From assembly GCF_004378355.1 (NCBI RefSeq), contig NZ_SNUB01000002.1, positions 124,001-188,000 of the forward strand: DNA of 64,000 nucleotides, read 5' to 3'. Positions 46,601-55,783 of the stretch are shown here, one piece after another. Source of the DNA: Psychromonas algicola. Its GTDB lineage: Bacteria; Pseudomonadota; Gammaproteobacteria; Enterobacterales; Psychromonadaceae. Under the pieces are notes generated by a model that was not told the origin of the DNA, did no database searches, and saw only the letters and a list, made by a program, of their open reading frames with translations. Each line of letters begins with the position of its first letter. Position 1 is the stretch's first letter. A program made the position numbers and the translations under genes.

Positions 46601-48004
46601 TTAAGTGATTAACTCTTCAATTTTTTGCCTCGCCTTTATTCTCTCGGCTTCCTCTTTTTTATTTAGCATAGGGGGAACAATCATCATGAAATAAGCAATC
46701 GCAAAAAGTACAGTTATTGTATTGGACAGGAACATGGTATACCAGATCCCATACTCTGCGACCGAAGGTAAAAACGCGTAAAAAAGTAATATCCCCGGAA
46801 TTCGAATTCCCCAAAGGCGAACCGTATTAACCACCAATGTAAACATCGTTTTTTGAAAGCTATTTACAATACCTTGTAATGCGTGAAAAACCGCCCAAGC
46901 TATCGCAGTCCAGCCGACTAAACCTACATAATTGATAACATGCTGATATGTTTCTGGATCATCCTTGGTAAGGAAATGTGCAATAGGGTATTTAATTAAC
47001 TGAATAAGAAAGGCCGCGGAAATACCAATGATGAGTGAATATAAAAGTCCTAGTTTGATTGTTTCTTTGACGCGATCAATAGCGCCTCTTCCCCAATTTT
47101 GAGCAATCAAAGGAATTAATCCTCCTCCAATTTCTTTTGCTGGAGAGAATAGAAGTGAATTAATTCGGTTACCAATAGCAAAGGCGGCCACGGCTTGATG
47201 ACCAAATTGCACAATAAAAACATTAAGTACTAAAAAACCAAAATGTGAGCTCGCTTGTGTGAAAGATAAAGGTAATCCTACTTTTAATAATTTTGTCCAT
47301 ATTGCTGCTTTAGAATAATTAGACGAGGTTCGCCAGCCAATATTAAACTGATGCTCCTGATGTCCATATAAATACAAAATAATCAGCATTTGAATCGCTG
47401 ATGTTAATAAGGTTGCATAAGCTAATCCATCAATTTTAAACTCTATTATATAGAGGAAAACAGCATTCAGTATCGCGTTACATATAATGCCCAAAATAGA
47501 GATAGTCGAAATAACTTTCATTTTTCCCTGTGATTTGAATAGGCTAATATAAAGCTGAAAAATTAACATCGCCGGTACTGAGAAAAAGAGAATTTGTGAA
47601 TAAATAAGTGCCTGATTGTATAGCTCTGTGGATACACCAACAGCTTTGAGGATCGCTGGAAGTAAAAAAACACCGGGAATAGCAAAGATAATTGAAAGCA
47701 CAATAATCAATAATCTCAGTTGAGTTGCATAAGCCGATGCTTTCTCTTTTTTTTCTTCGCCAAGTAATGTGGCGATAATGCTAACTCCGCCTCTTGTGAC
47801 ACCAGAAGCAAACGCTTTTAGCATAATGAATAAGGGAGTTACAAACGCGATTGAAGCGACTTCTAAGCTCCCTAATCGAGAAGCAAAGATCATATCAACA
47901 AAACCATAGGAAGTTGTTACAAAACCCGCGACCATCATTGGAGTGGTCATTTTGAAAATTAAAATTCTGATTGGGTCTTTATGTAAATCTAATGCGGGTT
48001 TCAT
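46601..48004 (-). CDS. MATE-family efflux transporter (second copy)
   Basis: The 467-residue protein has about 12 hydrophobic segments with a charged tail (KKEEAERIKARQKIEELIT). A MATE-like sequence occurs in the first helix (MMVAGFVTTSYGFVDMIFASRLG). It is not closely similar to the MATE protein at 35427, so the two probably differ in substrate. It is monocistronic and convergent with prlC. Confidence 0.85.
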   Translation of the reverse strand: MKPALDLHKDPIRILIFKMTTPMMVAGFVTTSYGFVDMIFASRLGSLEVASIAFVTPLFIMLKAFASGVTRGGVSIIATLLGEEKKEKASAYATQLRLLIIVLSIIFAIPGVFLLPAILKAVGVSTELYNQALIYSQILFFSVPAMLIFQLYISLFKSQGKMKVISTISILGIICNAILNAVFLYIIEFKIDGLAYATLLTSAIQMLIILYLYGHQEHQFNIGWRTSSNYSKAAIWTKLLKVGLPLSFTQASSHFGFLVLNVFIVQFGHQAVAAFAIGNRINSLLFSPAKEIGGGLIPLIAQNWGRGAIDRVKETIKLGLLYSLIIGISAAFLIQLIKYPIAHFLTKDDPETYQHVINYVGLVGWTAIAWAVFHALQGIVNSFQKTMFTLVVNTVRLWGIRIPGILLFYAFLPSVAEYGIWYTMFLSNTITVLFAIAYFMMIVPPMLNKKEEAERIKARQKIEELIT

Positions 48005-48180
48005 TTTAATTCTCGTGATCTAGCAAACTAACTCTACTTTCACTGTATCACTATCGTTATTTCTAAAATAATGATGAACTCGCTAAAATGAAATTCATTT
48101 AATATTTTTTTCGCATTAGGAGATAAAAGTTTGCAGTCATTGAAATGTGTATTGAAAGGGGGTTGAGAAAAATGAAAGAT

Positions 48181-48221
48181 CCGCAAAATAATTATCTTTA
48201 AGTAAAGTAGTTATTTTGCGG
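48181..48221 (-). terminator. Large stem-loop after the cobalamin adenosyltransferase gene
   Basis: An 11-bp perfect outer stem (CCGCAAAATAA and complement) encloses an inner CTTTA/TAAAG stem. It lies 22 bp beyond the gene's stop. No immediate T-tract follows on the minus strand, so termination is not certain. Confidence 0.55.
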
Positions 48222-48243
48222 AGTGATTAAATGATATCGCTCT

Positions 48244-48852
48244 CTACCACTCAATGCCTGCTTGGGCTTTTACGCCTGCTTTGAACGCGTGCTTTTCAGC
48301 TAAAATCATACTATAAGTATCGACTGCATCGATTAACTCTTGTTTTGGGCCGCGACCTGTTAATACTACATTCATCTCTTTAGGGCGGTTTTTTAACGCA
48401 TCTAAAGTCGGTTGTAATTCAAGGTATTCATATTTAAACATATAAGTGATTTCATCAAGAATCACTAAGTTATATTTTTCATCAGCTAGTAATTCAGCTG
48501 CTTTGTCCCATGCTTTTTGTGCACTGTCGATATCTTTCTGTCTATTTTGAGTTTCCCAAGTGAAGCCATCGCCCATGGTAAACCAATCAACATTATCATG
48601 CGCATTAAAGAATTTTTCTTCCCCCGTAGACATAGCGCCTTTTAAAAACTGAACGACAGCAACCTTGTGGCCATGGCCTAATGAGCGCGCCAACATACCA
48701 AAAGCTGAACTGCTTTTACCTTTACCTGGCCCTGCTAGCAGAATGCTAACACCACGTTCTTCTTGAGCAGCTGCAATTTTTTGATCTTGCTTTTCTTTGA
48801 CTGCTTTCATTTTCTTTAAATGTTTTTCTTCTGAGAATTTATCGTTAGCCAT
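48244..48852 (-). CDS. cobO: Corrinoid adenosyltransferase CobO/BtuR
   Basis: The 202-residue enzyme transfers adenosyl from ATP to cob(I)alamin and other corrinoids. Its P-loop-like motif GPGKGKSSSAFGM is at about 40-52, and VVQFLKGAMSTGEEKFF, LVILDEITYMFKYEYL and VVLTGRGPKQELIDA follow in the family order. The ATG at 48852 has an AAAGGAA ribosome site. I see no cobalamin riboswitch upstream. Confidence 0.94.
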   Translation of the reverse strand: MANDKFSEEKHLKKMKAVKEKQDQKIAAAQEERGVSILLAGPGKGKSSSAFGMLARSLGHGHKVAVVQFLKGAMSTGEEKFFNAHDNVDWFTMGDGFTWETQNRQKDIDSAQKAWDKAAELLADEKYNLVILDEITYMFKYEYLELQPTLDALKNRPKEMNVVLTGRGPKQELIDAVDTYSMILAEKHAFKAGVKAQAGIEW

Positions 48853-48937
48853 GTTTTGTTCCTTTTAAATAAAATAAAACCTGTGAATACACGTTTTATA
48901 AAGCGAATATTTGTCGTCTTTTCTATTCCCTTACTGC

Positions 48938-49117
48938 TCAGCTATAGAGGGGTACTAAAATAATGTAACCGATGATACCTGAAATAACAAAAGCAATCAG
49001 TACCATACTTTGGTGATGACTTGAAATGGCTAATACACCTAAGGTTGTATAAATCGTAAAGTTACTATTTGTGGTGTTTACTAGCTCCTCATCTAACCGT
49101 TTTGTTTGATTGCTAAT
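48938..49117 (-). pseudogene. Decayed or unannotated membrane-protein ORF
   Basis: The minus strand has a 59-codon open frame without a start codon near its beginning. Its translation has a charged part (NQTKRLDEELVNTTNSNF) and then two hydrophobic segments around SSHHQSM, ending with VPLYS, which looks like the end of an inner-membrane protein. No known family is recognised. It may be the remnant of a lost gene upstream of cobO. Confidence 0.35.
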
Positions 49118-49120
49118 TTA

Positions 49121-49505
49121 ATAAAGTAAAAATCGTTATAACGCATTTATTTGCTATCTTATGTAAATTAATTTTATGAACTTTATTGTTTAAATCTGTC
49201 AAAACTTCTTAGGGTGTGTTGTGGATATTGAGGGTGATGTCTGCTCAATGCCATGTAATAACAGCTGCTGTGACTAATAATATATTGGGTTGTGTAATTA
49301 ACTCTGCTTACGAGGACTCATTTAAACTTCATTATTATTGGATTTTGGGTGTAACTTGTTATTGAATTAATCTTTGTATGATTGACGTAATATGTGGGCC
49401 ATCTGTTGTGATCTACAATGATTTCAATAAATAATGAAGCAAATTCGATAAGTATTAAGCGCACTTAAAAGTCTATTGAAACATAAATCTGTTTATAAGG
49501 TATCT
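49121..49505. other. AT-rich intergenic region before the DUF945 gene
   Basis: About 385 bp without an open frame of note. It must hold the promoter of the following gene. TTGATCTACAATGATTTC-like AT-rich sequence is present but no convincing -35/-10 pair is called. Confidence 0.4.
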
Positions 49506-50714
49506 ATGAAAAAGCTAATATTAACTTCTGTTCTTGTTGCATTTGTACTTTTAGGAAGTACTTATTTTATCGGGGAAATGGTGCAAAAAGAATTACCTAA
49601 GCAATTAGCGAAACCAAATTCTCTACAAATCACAACAGAATTGATCAGTTATCAAAAATCGTTTTTATCCGCCAATATGAAACTAAAAGTGACATTACCT
49701 GTTGAAGGCAGTGAGCCGCTGCAATTGCTAATTGACTCTGATATTCATCATTATCCTTATAAAGCAACAGCGATTAATCATATTACTTTGTTGGATTCCG
49801 AGCCTGCTAAAAAAATAGAAGCTTTCTTTGATGGGGATGATTGGATAACTTCCTACGCGGATCTTACTCTATTGGGAGAATTAACGGGTGAGTTTCATTT
49901 GTCGAATGGTTCCTTTGAAAGTAAGAATGAAAGCTTATCAACAGAGCCGCTTAATTTCGTTTATAAATATAATGTTTTAGATAACAGCAGTGAATTTAAT
50001 ATTGACTGGGTTGGTTTTGCAGGGAAAACACCTGAAGGGGCGTTTTCAGCGAAAGAAATCGATGCAACTTATCACTTATCTCATCTTCCAAATACACCTT
50101 TGATTAACTATCAATACCAAGCTGTTGTTAAAAAGTTTGAGTTAGGTAATGCTGTTAAAAACCTTTCAATTCAAGGTGTTTCTTTAGAAGGTGAGAATGA
50201 AATAAGTGAAAATTTATTAACGGTTAATACAAGTAATGAATGGAAAATAAAAGAATATTCTGATGGCACAAAAGTGTTCACAGACAACCATATTAATTTA
50301 CATCTTTCGGATCTTAATTTAAATGCATTAATTGTAGAAAGAACCGGGATAAGCGGATCTGAAGTTTCTCAACAAATATTCAATGATCTATTAAACCAAG
50401 GTTTTAATTTGCATTTGCAAGATCTTTACTCGAATACACCTTGGGGCAAAGTGGATGGAAAGCTAAAAATGGATATTCAACCTGGTATGACGTTAGCGCA
50501 AGTTGTAGAAAATCCGTTTTTATTAATTGATTATGTGAATGGAAACTTAGACTTAAGTTTGCCACAAAAACTATCTGAACAAGCTGAACTAGGTGACTTC
50601 TTAAAAATGGGAACAATGAGTGGTGTATTAAAACCTGAAGGTGAACAGTTAACCGTTAAATCAACGCTAGATAGAGGTGAGCTGAAGATTAACGACCGAA
50701 TTATTCCAATGTAG
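49506..50714 (+). CDS. DUF945 family protein (YdgA-like)
   Basis: The 402-residue protein starts MKKLILTSVLVAFVLLGSTYF, an N-terminal membrane anchor, then a long region rich in alternating beta strands consistent with the DUF945/YdgA family, which is probably periplasmic. A strong AAGGT site fixes the start at 49506; a TTG ten codons earlier is less likely. Motifs are diffuse, so the family call rests on architecture. Function is unknown. Confidence 0.72.
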   Translation: MKKLILTSVLVAFVLLGSTYFIGEMVQKELPKQLAKPNSLQITTELISYQKSFLSANMKLKVTLPVEGSEPLQLLIDSDIHHYPYKATAINHITLLDSEPAKKIEAFFDGDDWITSYADLTLLGELTGEFHLSNGSFESKNESLSTEPLNFVYKYNVLDNSSEFNIDWVGFAGKTPEGAFSAKEIDATYHLSHLPNTPLINYQYQAVVKKFELGNAVKNLSIQGVSLEGENEISENLLTVNTSNEWKIKEYSDGTKVFTDNHINLHLSDLNLNALIVERTGISGSEVSQQIFNDLLNQGFNLHLQDLYSNTPWGKVDGKLKMDIQPGMTLAQVVENPFLLIDYVNGNLDLSLPQKLSEQAELGDFLKMGTMSGVLKPEGEQLTVKSTLDRGELKINDRIIPM

Positions 50715-50724
50715 CTTAACGCTA

Positions 50725-50768
50725 AATGTAGAGTGATTCACTGTTAATAAAACGCGTCACTCTACATT
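50725..50768. terminator. Bidirectional hairpin after the DUF945 gene
   Basis: A perfect 12-bp stem (AATGTAGAGTGA and complement) with a 20-nt loop lies between two convergent stop codons. T-tracts are short. Confidence 0.65.
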
Positions 50769-50784
50769 CAAGCTTAACTTAAAG

Positions 50785-51414
50785 TTAACGAAGATGAGGA
50801 TTACTTACTTTTTCTCTGCCAATGGTTGTTGTTGGGCCGTGACCGGGATAAACAAGCGTTTCTTCAGGTAAGGTTAATAACTTGGTTTTTATGCCTGAAA
50901 TCAATTGTCCATGGTCGCCTCGAGGGAAATCAGAACGTCCAATTGAACCATTAAATAAAATATCGCCTGCGATAAGTTGTTTACTGGCCGCATCAAAAAG
51001 CACAACGTGACCCGGAGTGTGACCAGGAATATGTAGCACGCTAAACTTTATGTTTCCAACTTCAACAATATCGCCTTCCTCTAACCATTCTGTAGGTAAG
51101 AAACTGTTCACTTTTGGAAAGCCAAACATATTGCACTGCTGTTCCATTTCATTAAGCCAAAATGCATCTTCTTTTTCTGGTCCAATAATGGGGATATTTA
51201 ATTGCTCAGCTAATGTTTCAGCGCCACCAACATGATCTAAGTGTCCATGCGTTAATATGATTTTATCAACGGTTACATTATGGTTTTTCACGGCACTTAA
51301 AATGCGTTCAACTTCACCACCGGGATCAACGATAGCAGCTTTGTTTGTTTCTTCACAAATCACTAAGCTGCAATTTTGCTGATAAGGCGTGACTGGGATA
51401 ACAATTACTTTCAT
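50785..51414 (-). CDS. MBL-fold metallo-hydrolase (YcbL-like glyoxalase II family)
   Basis: The 209-residue enzyme has the metallo-beta-lactamase metal site: THGHLDHVGG at about 55-64 (HxHxDH), further histidine in HIPGHTPGHVV (about 132), aspartate in AGDILF and a late PGHGPTT. Related YcbL is a type II glyoxalase. The substrate here is uncertain. It follows leuA after a weak terminator on the same strand. Confidence 0.9.
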   Translation of the reverse strand: MKVIVIPVTPYQQNCSLVICEETNKAAIVDPGGEVERILSAVKNHNVTVDKIILTHGHLDHVGGAETLAEQLNIPIIGPEKEDAFWLNEMEQQCNMFGFPKVNSFLPTEWLEEGDIVEVGNIKFSVLHIPGHTPGHVVLFDAASKQLIAGDILFNGSIGRSDFPRGDHGQLISGIKTKLLTLPEETLVYPGHGPTTTIGREKVSNPHLR

Positions 51415-51434
51415 TTTTAATCCTTAAAAAGTCA

Positions 51435-51455
51435 AAGGTGGCAGATAACCACCTT
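51435..51455 (-). terminator. Weak hairpin terminator after leuA
   Basis: A 7-bp stem (AAGGTGG / CCACCTT) with a 7-nt loop, followed on the minus strand by TGACTTTTT. It lies 12 bp after the leuA stop, upstream of the MBL hydrolase gene, and may only attenuate read-through. Confidence 0.5.
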
Positions 51456-51466
51456 ATTCATACTGA

Positions 51467-53017
51467 TTAAACGTGTGTTAAATTTTTCTTTTTAACTTCA
51501 ACAGCTTTAGCAAGATGAATATGGTTCATCACGTGTACCAAGGCTTTTGCCGATGACTCGATAATATCAGTAGATAAACCAATACCATGGAATTTTTGTC
51601 CATTATAAGAAGCAACAATATCGACTTGGCCTAATGCATCCTTACCTTCACCTTTACTGGTGATTTTATAAGAATTCATATTGATATCTAAGCCTGATAT
51701 ACGCATCAAACATTGGTATGTAGCATCAATAGGGCCGTTACCTGTTGCCGCTTCTACTACTCGTTTATCTTCACCAATTTCCATTACAACCGTTGCCGTC
51801 GCGACAACGCCTGTACCTGATTGTACATTGATGCTTGATAACTTGTAATATTCTGGTTGGCTTTCAATTTGATTGAAGAACATTAGCGCTTCTAAATCAT
51901 AATCAAATACTTGGCCTTTTTTATCCGCTAACGCTAAGAAACTTGCGTATAACTCTTCTAAATCATAATCCGTGTCGCGGTAACCTAACTCTTGCATACG
52001 ATGTTGAATAACATGGCGACCTGAGCGAGAAGTTAAGTTTAATTTGTTAGTTAAAATACCCACACTTTCAGGTGTAATAATTTCATATGTATTTTGTGCT
52101 TTTAACACGCCATCTTGGTGAATACCTGATGAGTGAGAAAACGCATTCGCTCCGACAATGGCTTTATTGGATTGAATTGGCATATTACATATTTGGCTAA
52201 CTAATTGACTGGTACGTGCGATCTCAATAGGTTTGATATTGGTTGTATAACCCATTTTTGCTTGTCGTGTATGTAGAATCATTGCCACTTCTTCAAGTGA
52301 ACAGTTACCTGCACGTTCACCAATACCATTCATGGTACATTCAATTTGACGCGCACCATTTTCAACGGCTGTAATCGAGTTCGCAACTGACATGCCTAAG
52401 TCATCATGACAATGTACAGAAATCACGGCTTGGTCTATATTCGGTACTCGGTCAAATAACGTTTTGATAATGCCACCAAATTCACTTGGGTAAGTGTAAC
52501 CAACTGTATCGGGAATATTGATAGTTTTAGCGCCAGCTTTAATGGCTTCTTCTACCATTCTACATAGATTATCAATTGGCGTTCTGCCTGCATCTTCACA
52601 AGAAAACTCAACATCATCGGTAAAGTTACGTGCGTATTTAACCGCTTTTACTGCCATTTCTAAGACATCGTCAAAGGAACGTTTTAGCTTACTTTCAACA
52701 TGAATAGTAGAAGTCGAAATAAAAGTATGAATACGGAAGGCTTCTGCTACTTTTAAGGCTTCTGCCGCAGCATCAATATCCTTTGGCAAGGCACGAGAAA
52801 GTGCACAAACGCGACTGTTTTTAATTTCACGTGCAATGGTTTGTACGGATTCAAAATCACCGGGAGATGAAATAGGAAAACCTACTTCCATTACATCGAC
52901 ACCTAAACGCTCAAGTGCAAAAGCAATCTGAAGTTTCTCTTTTACAGTAAGGCTTGCACTTAATGCCTGTTCACCGTCACGTAACGTCGTATCGAAAATA
53001 ATCACTTGTTCAGACAT
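51467..53017 (-). CDS. leuA: 2-isopropylmalate synthase LeuA
   Basis: LeuA makes 2-isopropylmalate from 2-oxoisovalerate and acetyl-CoA, the first committed step of leucine synthesis. From the ATG at 53017, which has AAGGGGC upstream, it is 516 residues. The HMGL-type catalytic domain begins [14 protein letters not shown] (about 5-18), with HCHDDLG (about 204-210) holding metal-ligand histidines, and a C-terminal regulatory LeuA dimer domain after about 390. leuBCD are not adjacent. Expression is controlled by a leader peptide and attenuator upstream. Confidence 0.95.
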   Translation of the reverse strand: MSEQVIIFDTTLRDGEQALSASLTVKEKLQIAFALERLGVDVMEVGFPISSPGDFESVQTIAREIKNSRVCALSRALPKDIDAAAEALKVAEAFRIHTFISTSTIHVESKLKRSFDDVLEMAVKAVKYARNFTDDVEFSCEDAGRTPIDNLCRMVEEAIKAGAKTINIPDTVGYTYPSEFGGIIKTLFDRVPNIDQAVISVHCHDDLGMSVANSITAVENGARQIECTMNGIGERAGNCSLEEVAMILHTRQAKMGYTTNIKPIEIARTSQLVSQICNMPIQSNKAIVGANAFSHSSGIHQDGVLKAQNTYEIITPESVGILTNKLNLTSRSGRHVIQHRMQELGYRDTDYDLEELYASFLALADKKGQVFDYDLEALMFFNQIESQPEYYKLSSINVQSGTGVVATATVVMEIGEDKRVVEAATGNGPIDATYQCLMRISGLDINMNSYKITSKGEGKDALGQVDIVASYNGQKFHGIGLSTDIIESSAKALVHVMNHIHLAKAVEVKKKNLTHV

Positions 53018-53061
53018 AGGTAGCCCCTTGTAAATATTGTTGTTTGTAAAAATAAAGATAT

Positions 53062-53087
53062 AAAAAAACCCGTACATAGACGGGTTT
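53062..53087 (-). terminator. leuA transcription attenuator
   Basis: Between the leucine leader and leuA, an 8-bp stem (AAACCCGT / ACGGGTTT) with a 6-nt loop is followed by seven T residues on the minus strand. The first arm can alternatively pair with the ACGGGT overlapping the leader stop (53122-53127), which would prevent terminator formation. Confidence 0.85.
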
Positions 53088-53119
53088 AAGCAGTTTAACT
53101 GATGTTATTCAGACACTCG

Positions 53120-53179
53120 CTACCCGTACGCTTTTAGCGTCAACAGTAAACTTAGCAGGAGTGAATCTATTTTTATCAT
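53120..53179 (-). CDS. leuL: leu operon leader peptide LeuL
   Basis: This 19-codon frame is too short for standard gene calling. It encodes MIKIDSLLLSLLLTLKAYG, with seven leucine codons (CTC CTG CTA, TTA CTG TTG, CTA) within nine codons. It lies about 100 bp before leuA and is followed by an anti-terminator-capable ACGGGT, a small ACGCT/AGCGT hairpin and the attenuator. Ribosome stalling at these codons when charged tRNA-Leu is low would allow read-through, as in the classic leu operon mechanism. A GAG ribosome site lies about 8 bases upstream. Confidence 0.88.
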   Translation of the reverse strand: MIKIDSLLLSLLLTLKAYG

Positions 53180-53222
53180 CGGTTAACTCAAATAATTTAG
53201 TTAAATTAGGTCATTAAGTAGA

Positions 53223-53250
53223 TGATTACGTTTTTTAAATTATGCGTCAA
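53223..53250 (-). promoter_or_regulatory. Candidate leuL-leuA promoter
   Basis: On the minus strand TTGACG (53250-53245), a 16-bp spacer and TAATCA (53228-53223) form a plausible sigma-70 promoter 44 bp before the leader peptide. The -10 match is modest. Confidence 0.4.
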
Positions 53251-53777
53251 GTGCTTATTGGTATGTAAATGAGGGGAGAGGTTCAGTTTCGAGTATAAAT
53301 ATCACTTTTTACCTAATTTTTTCATTTAAACAGAACCTTTAGTGAGCTGATGAATCGTTACAAAATCACTTACGCTAAATTTTTCCTAAAAGCCTTAAAT
53401 GACAGGCTGTTCTTGAAAATAAAATCATTAGAATAAGCCATATTGATTATTATACTTTAGGGCGCTAAGTTGAGAAGGGCATAGAGTGAGTTAACAAAAG
53501 GCGAGACGCGACCCCATTGAACTCCTTAATAGAAAATGTATTGTCTTACTCATAATATAAATGAGCCAATAAATCGCCTACATTAGTCCAAGAGCTAATA
53601 CTTAATGTACAAATAACCTAGATGCTTGCCTCTAATAGTCATTTTAATCAGTATGAAATGAAAATATAAATAATCTATTTAATCTCAAGTAAATGTGAGT
53701 TAATGTGGTTTTTATTTCAATATGCAGGCTGAAAAAGAGAAATTCTACAGCTTCGTTAGTTGTACAAGGAGTTAAAT
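53251..53777. other. Long intergenic region with a possible mobile-element remnant
   Basis: No gene is supported over about 520 bp. At 53481-53530, read on the minus strand, GGAGTTCAATGGGGTCGCG followed by TCTCGCCTTTTGTTAAC resembles sequence I associate with REP-associated transposase loci in marine bacteria; this is from memory and unverified. The rest is featureless AT-rich DNA. Confidence 0.4.
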
Positions 53778-54551
53778 GTGAATAAATCTGGCAATGAGGG
53801 GAGCGGAATATCTTTAGTTCAGTTGGTCTCGGTTGTTCCCGCAATTTCGTTCTGTTTTTCGGTAGTGTATATAATTGGGTATTCGCAATCTACCGGTATC
53901 CCAATTCTATCATTTATGAGCTTACAAAACATTGTTGTATCTTCATTGCCCTGGCTTATACCAAGCATGGTTGTATTCGGTCTCTTATTGGTTTTTGGTA
54001 CTATAACAGCTAAGGTTGAGCTGGCTGAGGCAGTTGGGAAGGAAGATTTTCAGCCTCTTTGGGCTCGCATTGTGTTTTCTAATACATTCATGATAGGACT
54101 CTTGATGGGCTTCATAAGTATTTTGGAGCTGCGCAATGACGAGTCAATTTTTTTACAGCTTCCTGTACTATTCACTGTATTCTTGATTGGTGTAATGGAG
54201 TTCGGCCATTATTCGCGTCACTTCGTTGAATTCGTTGAATTATTCGGAGTGCAGCGGTTTCGTTTTGTGTCTCTAATGACAGTTATGCTATTGGCTACAT
54301 TCTCATCAGGGATAAGCAATGGCTCATACGGTGGACATTTGTTTTCAGGCTCAGAAATTTGTAGAGTCTATTTGGCTTCTGATCCGGAGGTACTTGTAGG
54401 GAGTGTTCCCTTCTTAGTTGGAGAATATATCCTTTTTTATCCTGAAGATGGTGAAGGTACTATGCTGATACTGCGGGCAGATATTCTTAGAATCGAATCG
54501 ACAGAAAGCGAACGACGTTCAAAAGTCAAAGAGGAAATTAAGTCGAGCTAG
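53778..54551 (+). CDS. Orphan membrane protein of unknown function
   Basis: From the GTG at 53778, which has AAGGAG at six bases, the protein is 257 residues. It shows about five hydrophobic segments (roughly residues 15-35, 43-72, 95-115, 125-140 and 165-185), then a soluble C-terminal domain with EYILFYPEDGEGTMLILR and a charged end. I do not recognise a family. Codon use includes more G/C-ending codons than neighbours. It sits in a gap between leuA and msrB flanked by possible transposase remnants, suggesting acquisition. Confidence 0.7.
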   Translation: MNKSGNEGSGISLVQLVSVVPAISFCFSVVYIIGYSQSTGIPILSFMSLQNIVVSSLPWLIPSMVVFGLLLVFGTITAKVELAEAVGKEDFQPLWARIVFSNTFMIGLLMGFISILELRNDESIFLQLPVLFTVFLIGVMEFGHYSRHFVEFVELFGVQRFRFVSLMTVMLLATFSSGISNGSYGGHLFSGSEICRVYLASDPEVLVGSVPFLVGEYILFYPEDGEGTMLILRADILRIESTESERRSKVKEEIKSS

Positions 54552-54666
54552 GCGGGTTCTACCATTATAGGTGGTAGCCCTCGTCAAAGAAGAGGACACC
54601 CGAATGATTGTAATAGTTAAACTATCTTTTAGAAATACTTATTTCTGCATCTAGAGGTAGTTTGTT

Positions 54667-54705
54667 ATGACTCAATCTCGCCAATCACAATTATCATTAT
54701 TTTAA
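54667..54705 (+). pseudogene. Possible remnant of a Y1/REP-associated transposase start
   Basis: A 12-codon frame MTQSRQSQLSLF then stop resembles the N-terminus of IS200-like/REP-associated transposases (MTxxRxxQxSLxDTPYYH). The following sequence is not homologous. It could be a coincidence. It lies downstream of the orphan membrane gene, opposite another possible remnant at 53481-53530. Confidence 0.3.
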
Positions 54706-54819
54706 AAAGCTTATTCTACTCTCTATTGTTTATGAGATTATAATCCCGCAGTGTTTGTAACGTTTTTTTCTTAGCAATAAAGTCGTACTATCAAGATCAT
54801 TACATAGTAAGGATATAAA

Positions 54820-55263
54820 ATGAGTGAATTTAAAAAGCCATCACAGGATGAGTTAAAGCAAAACTTAACAGACATACAATACAAAGTGACTCAGCAAGAG
54901 GGCACCGAGCCTCCTTTTAATAATTTGTATTGGGATCATACTGCAGAAGGTATTTATGTTGATATCGTTTCTGGAGAGGCACTATTTAGTTCATTAGATA
55001 AATTCGATGCGCATTGTGGGTGGCCAAGTTTTACTCAACCGATTGAGCAAGCGGAACTGACAGAAAAAGTAGATAATAAATTATTCTCGCAACGTACCGA
55101 GGTGAGAAGTTCGCAAGCAGATTCTCATCTTGGACATGTGTTTGATGATGGGCCAGCACCAACAGGTTTACGTTATTGCATTAACTCAGCGGCATTACGT
55201 TTTATTGAAAAAGATAAAATGGCAGAGCAAGGTTATGAAGACTTATTGAGTTTGTTTAAGTAA
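54820..55263 (+). CDS. msrB: Peptide-methionine (R)-S-oxide reductase MsrB
   Basis: The 147-residue enzyme repairs R-methionine sulfoxide in proteins. The catalytic cysteine is in [13 protein letters not shown] (about 123), with the conserved [14 protein letters not shown] segment (about 104-117) and AHCGWPSF near residue 65. The two CxxC zinc pairs of the E. coli enzyme are replaced (YVDIVSGEA and SSQADS), so this is a zinc-free MsrB. It is probably monocistronic. Confidence 0.94.
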   Translation: MSEFKKPSQDELKQNLTDIQYKVTQQEGTEPPFNNLYWDHTAEGIYVDIVSGEALFSSLDKFDAHCGWPSFTQPIEQAELTEKVDNKLFSQRTEVRSSQADSHLGHVFDDGPAPTGLRYCINSAALRFIEKDKMAEQGYEDLLSLFK

Positions 55264-55285
55264 TTGTTGGTTTAAGTGATGAGTT

Positions 55286-55711
55286 TTATTGATGTGTTTT
55301 TACCATGCATAAAAGCAGTTTGCGGCTATTGTAGCCTTGGTATTTTGCATTCAATATTTCAGGTAGCTGTTCAGGCTCGCAACAAGTAAAACCTAAGTGT
55401 TGATAGAAGGTTTCTAAATGAGGGTAAGGGAAGCAATAAATATCCTGTGTTTGCAGGTTCAATATATTGTTGATTAACAAACTTGCTAATCCTTTTCCTC
55501 TATATTCAATGGCGCAAGCTACCCCCGTTAATAATAATGCCCCTTGTATTGCTTTTAAGCGTGCGGCACATCTAATCTCCTGATCTTTTAATACAAACAC
55601 TTGATCGCTTTTATTTGCCATTCCTTTTTTGTAAACACGTTTATAAAACTGGTTTACTAAAGGCGTTTGCTGTTTCTCTAATTGGCAAAATAATAGTGAG
55701 TTGGCAATCAT
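55286..55711 (-). CDS. GNAT-family acetyltransferase-like protein
   Basis: The 141-residue protein has a GNAT core: VACAIEYRGKGLASLLINNIL at about residues 64-84 is the acetyl-CoA-binding motif A and LETFYQHLGFTCC (about 98-110) the following helix. The substrate is unknown. It is convergent with msrB and divergent from murB. Confidence 0.8.
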   Translation of the reverse strand: MIANSLLFCQLEKQQTPLVNQFYKRVYKKGMANKSDQVFVLKDQEIRCAARLKAIQGALLLTGVACAIEYRGKGLASLLINNILNLQTQDIYCFPYPHLETFYQHLGFTCCEPEQLPEILNAKYQGYNSRKLLLCMVKTHQ

Positions 55712-55783
55712 CTTAGTTCCGAATAGTTTGTTTCAAGTTATTGATAAGGTAAACTAGCATGACACATGCCATAAGGGTTTATA

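Noticed and set aside
48853..49120. Possible cobalamin riboswitch before cobO
   Set aside because: No B12-box-like conserved sequence or suitable structure was seen; instead there is a cryptic open frame.
53018..53077. N-terminal extension of leuA from 53077
   Set aside because: The extension crosses the attenuator T-tract and is hydrophobic noise; the AAGGGGC site supports 53017.
53644..53844. 66-aa minus-strand open frame
   Set aside because: It overlaps the start of the plus-strand membrane gene, has no ribosome site and no recognisable features.
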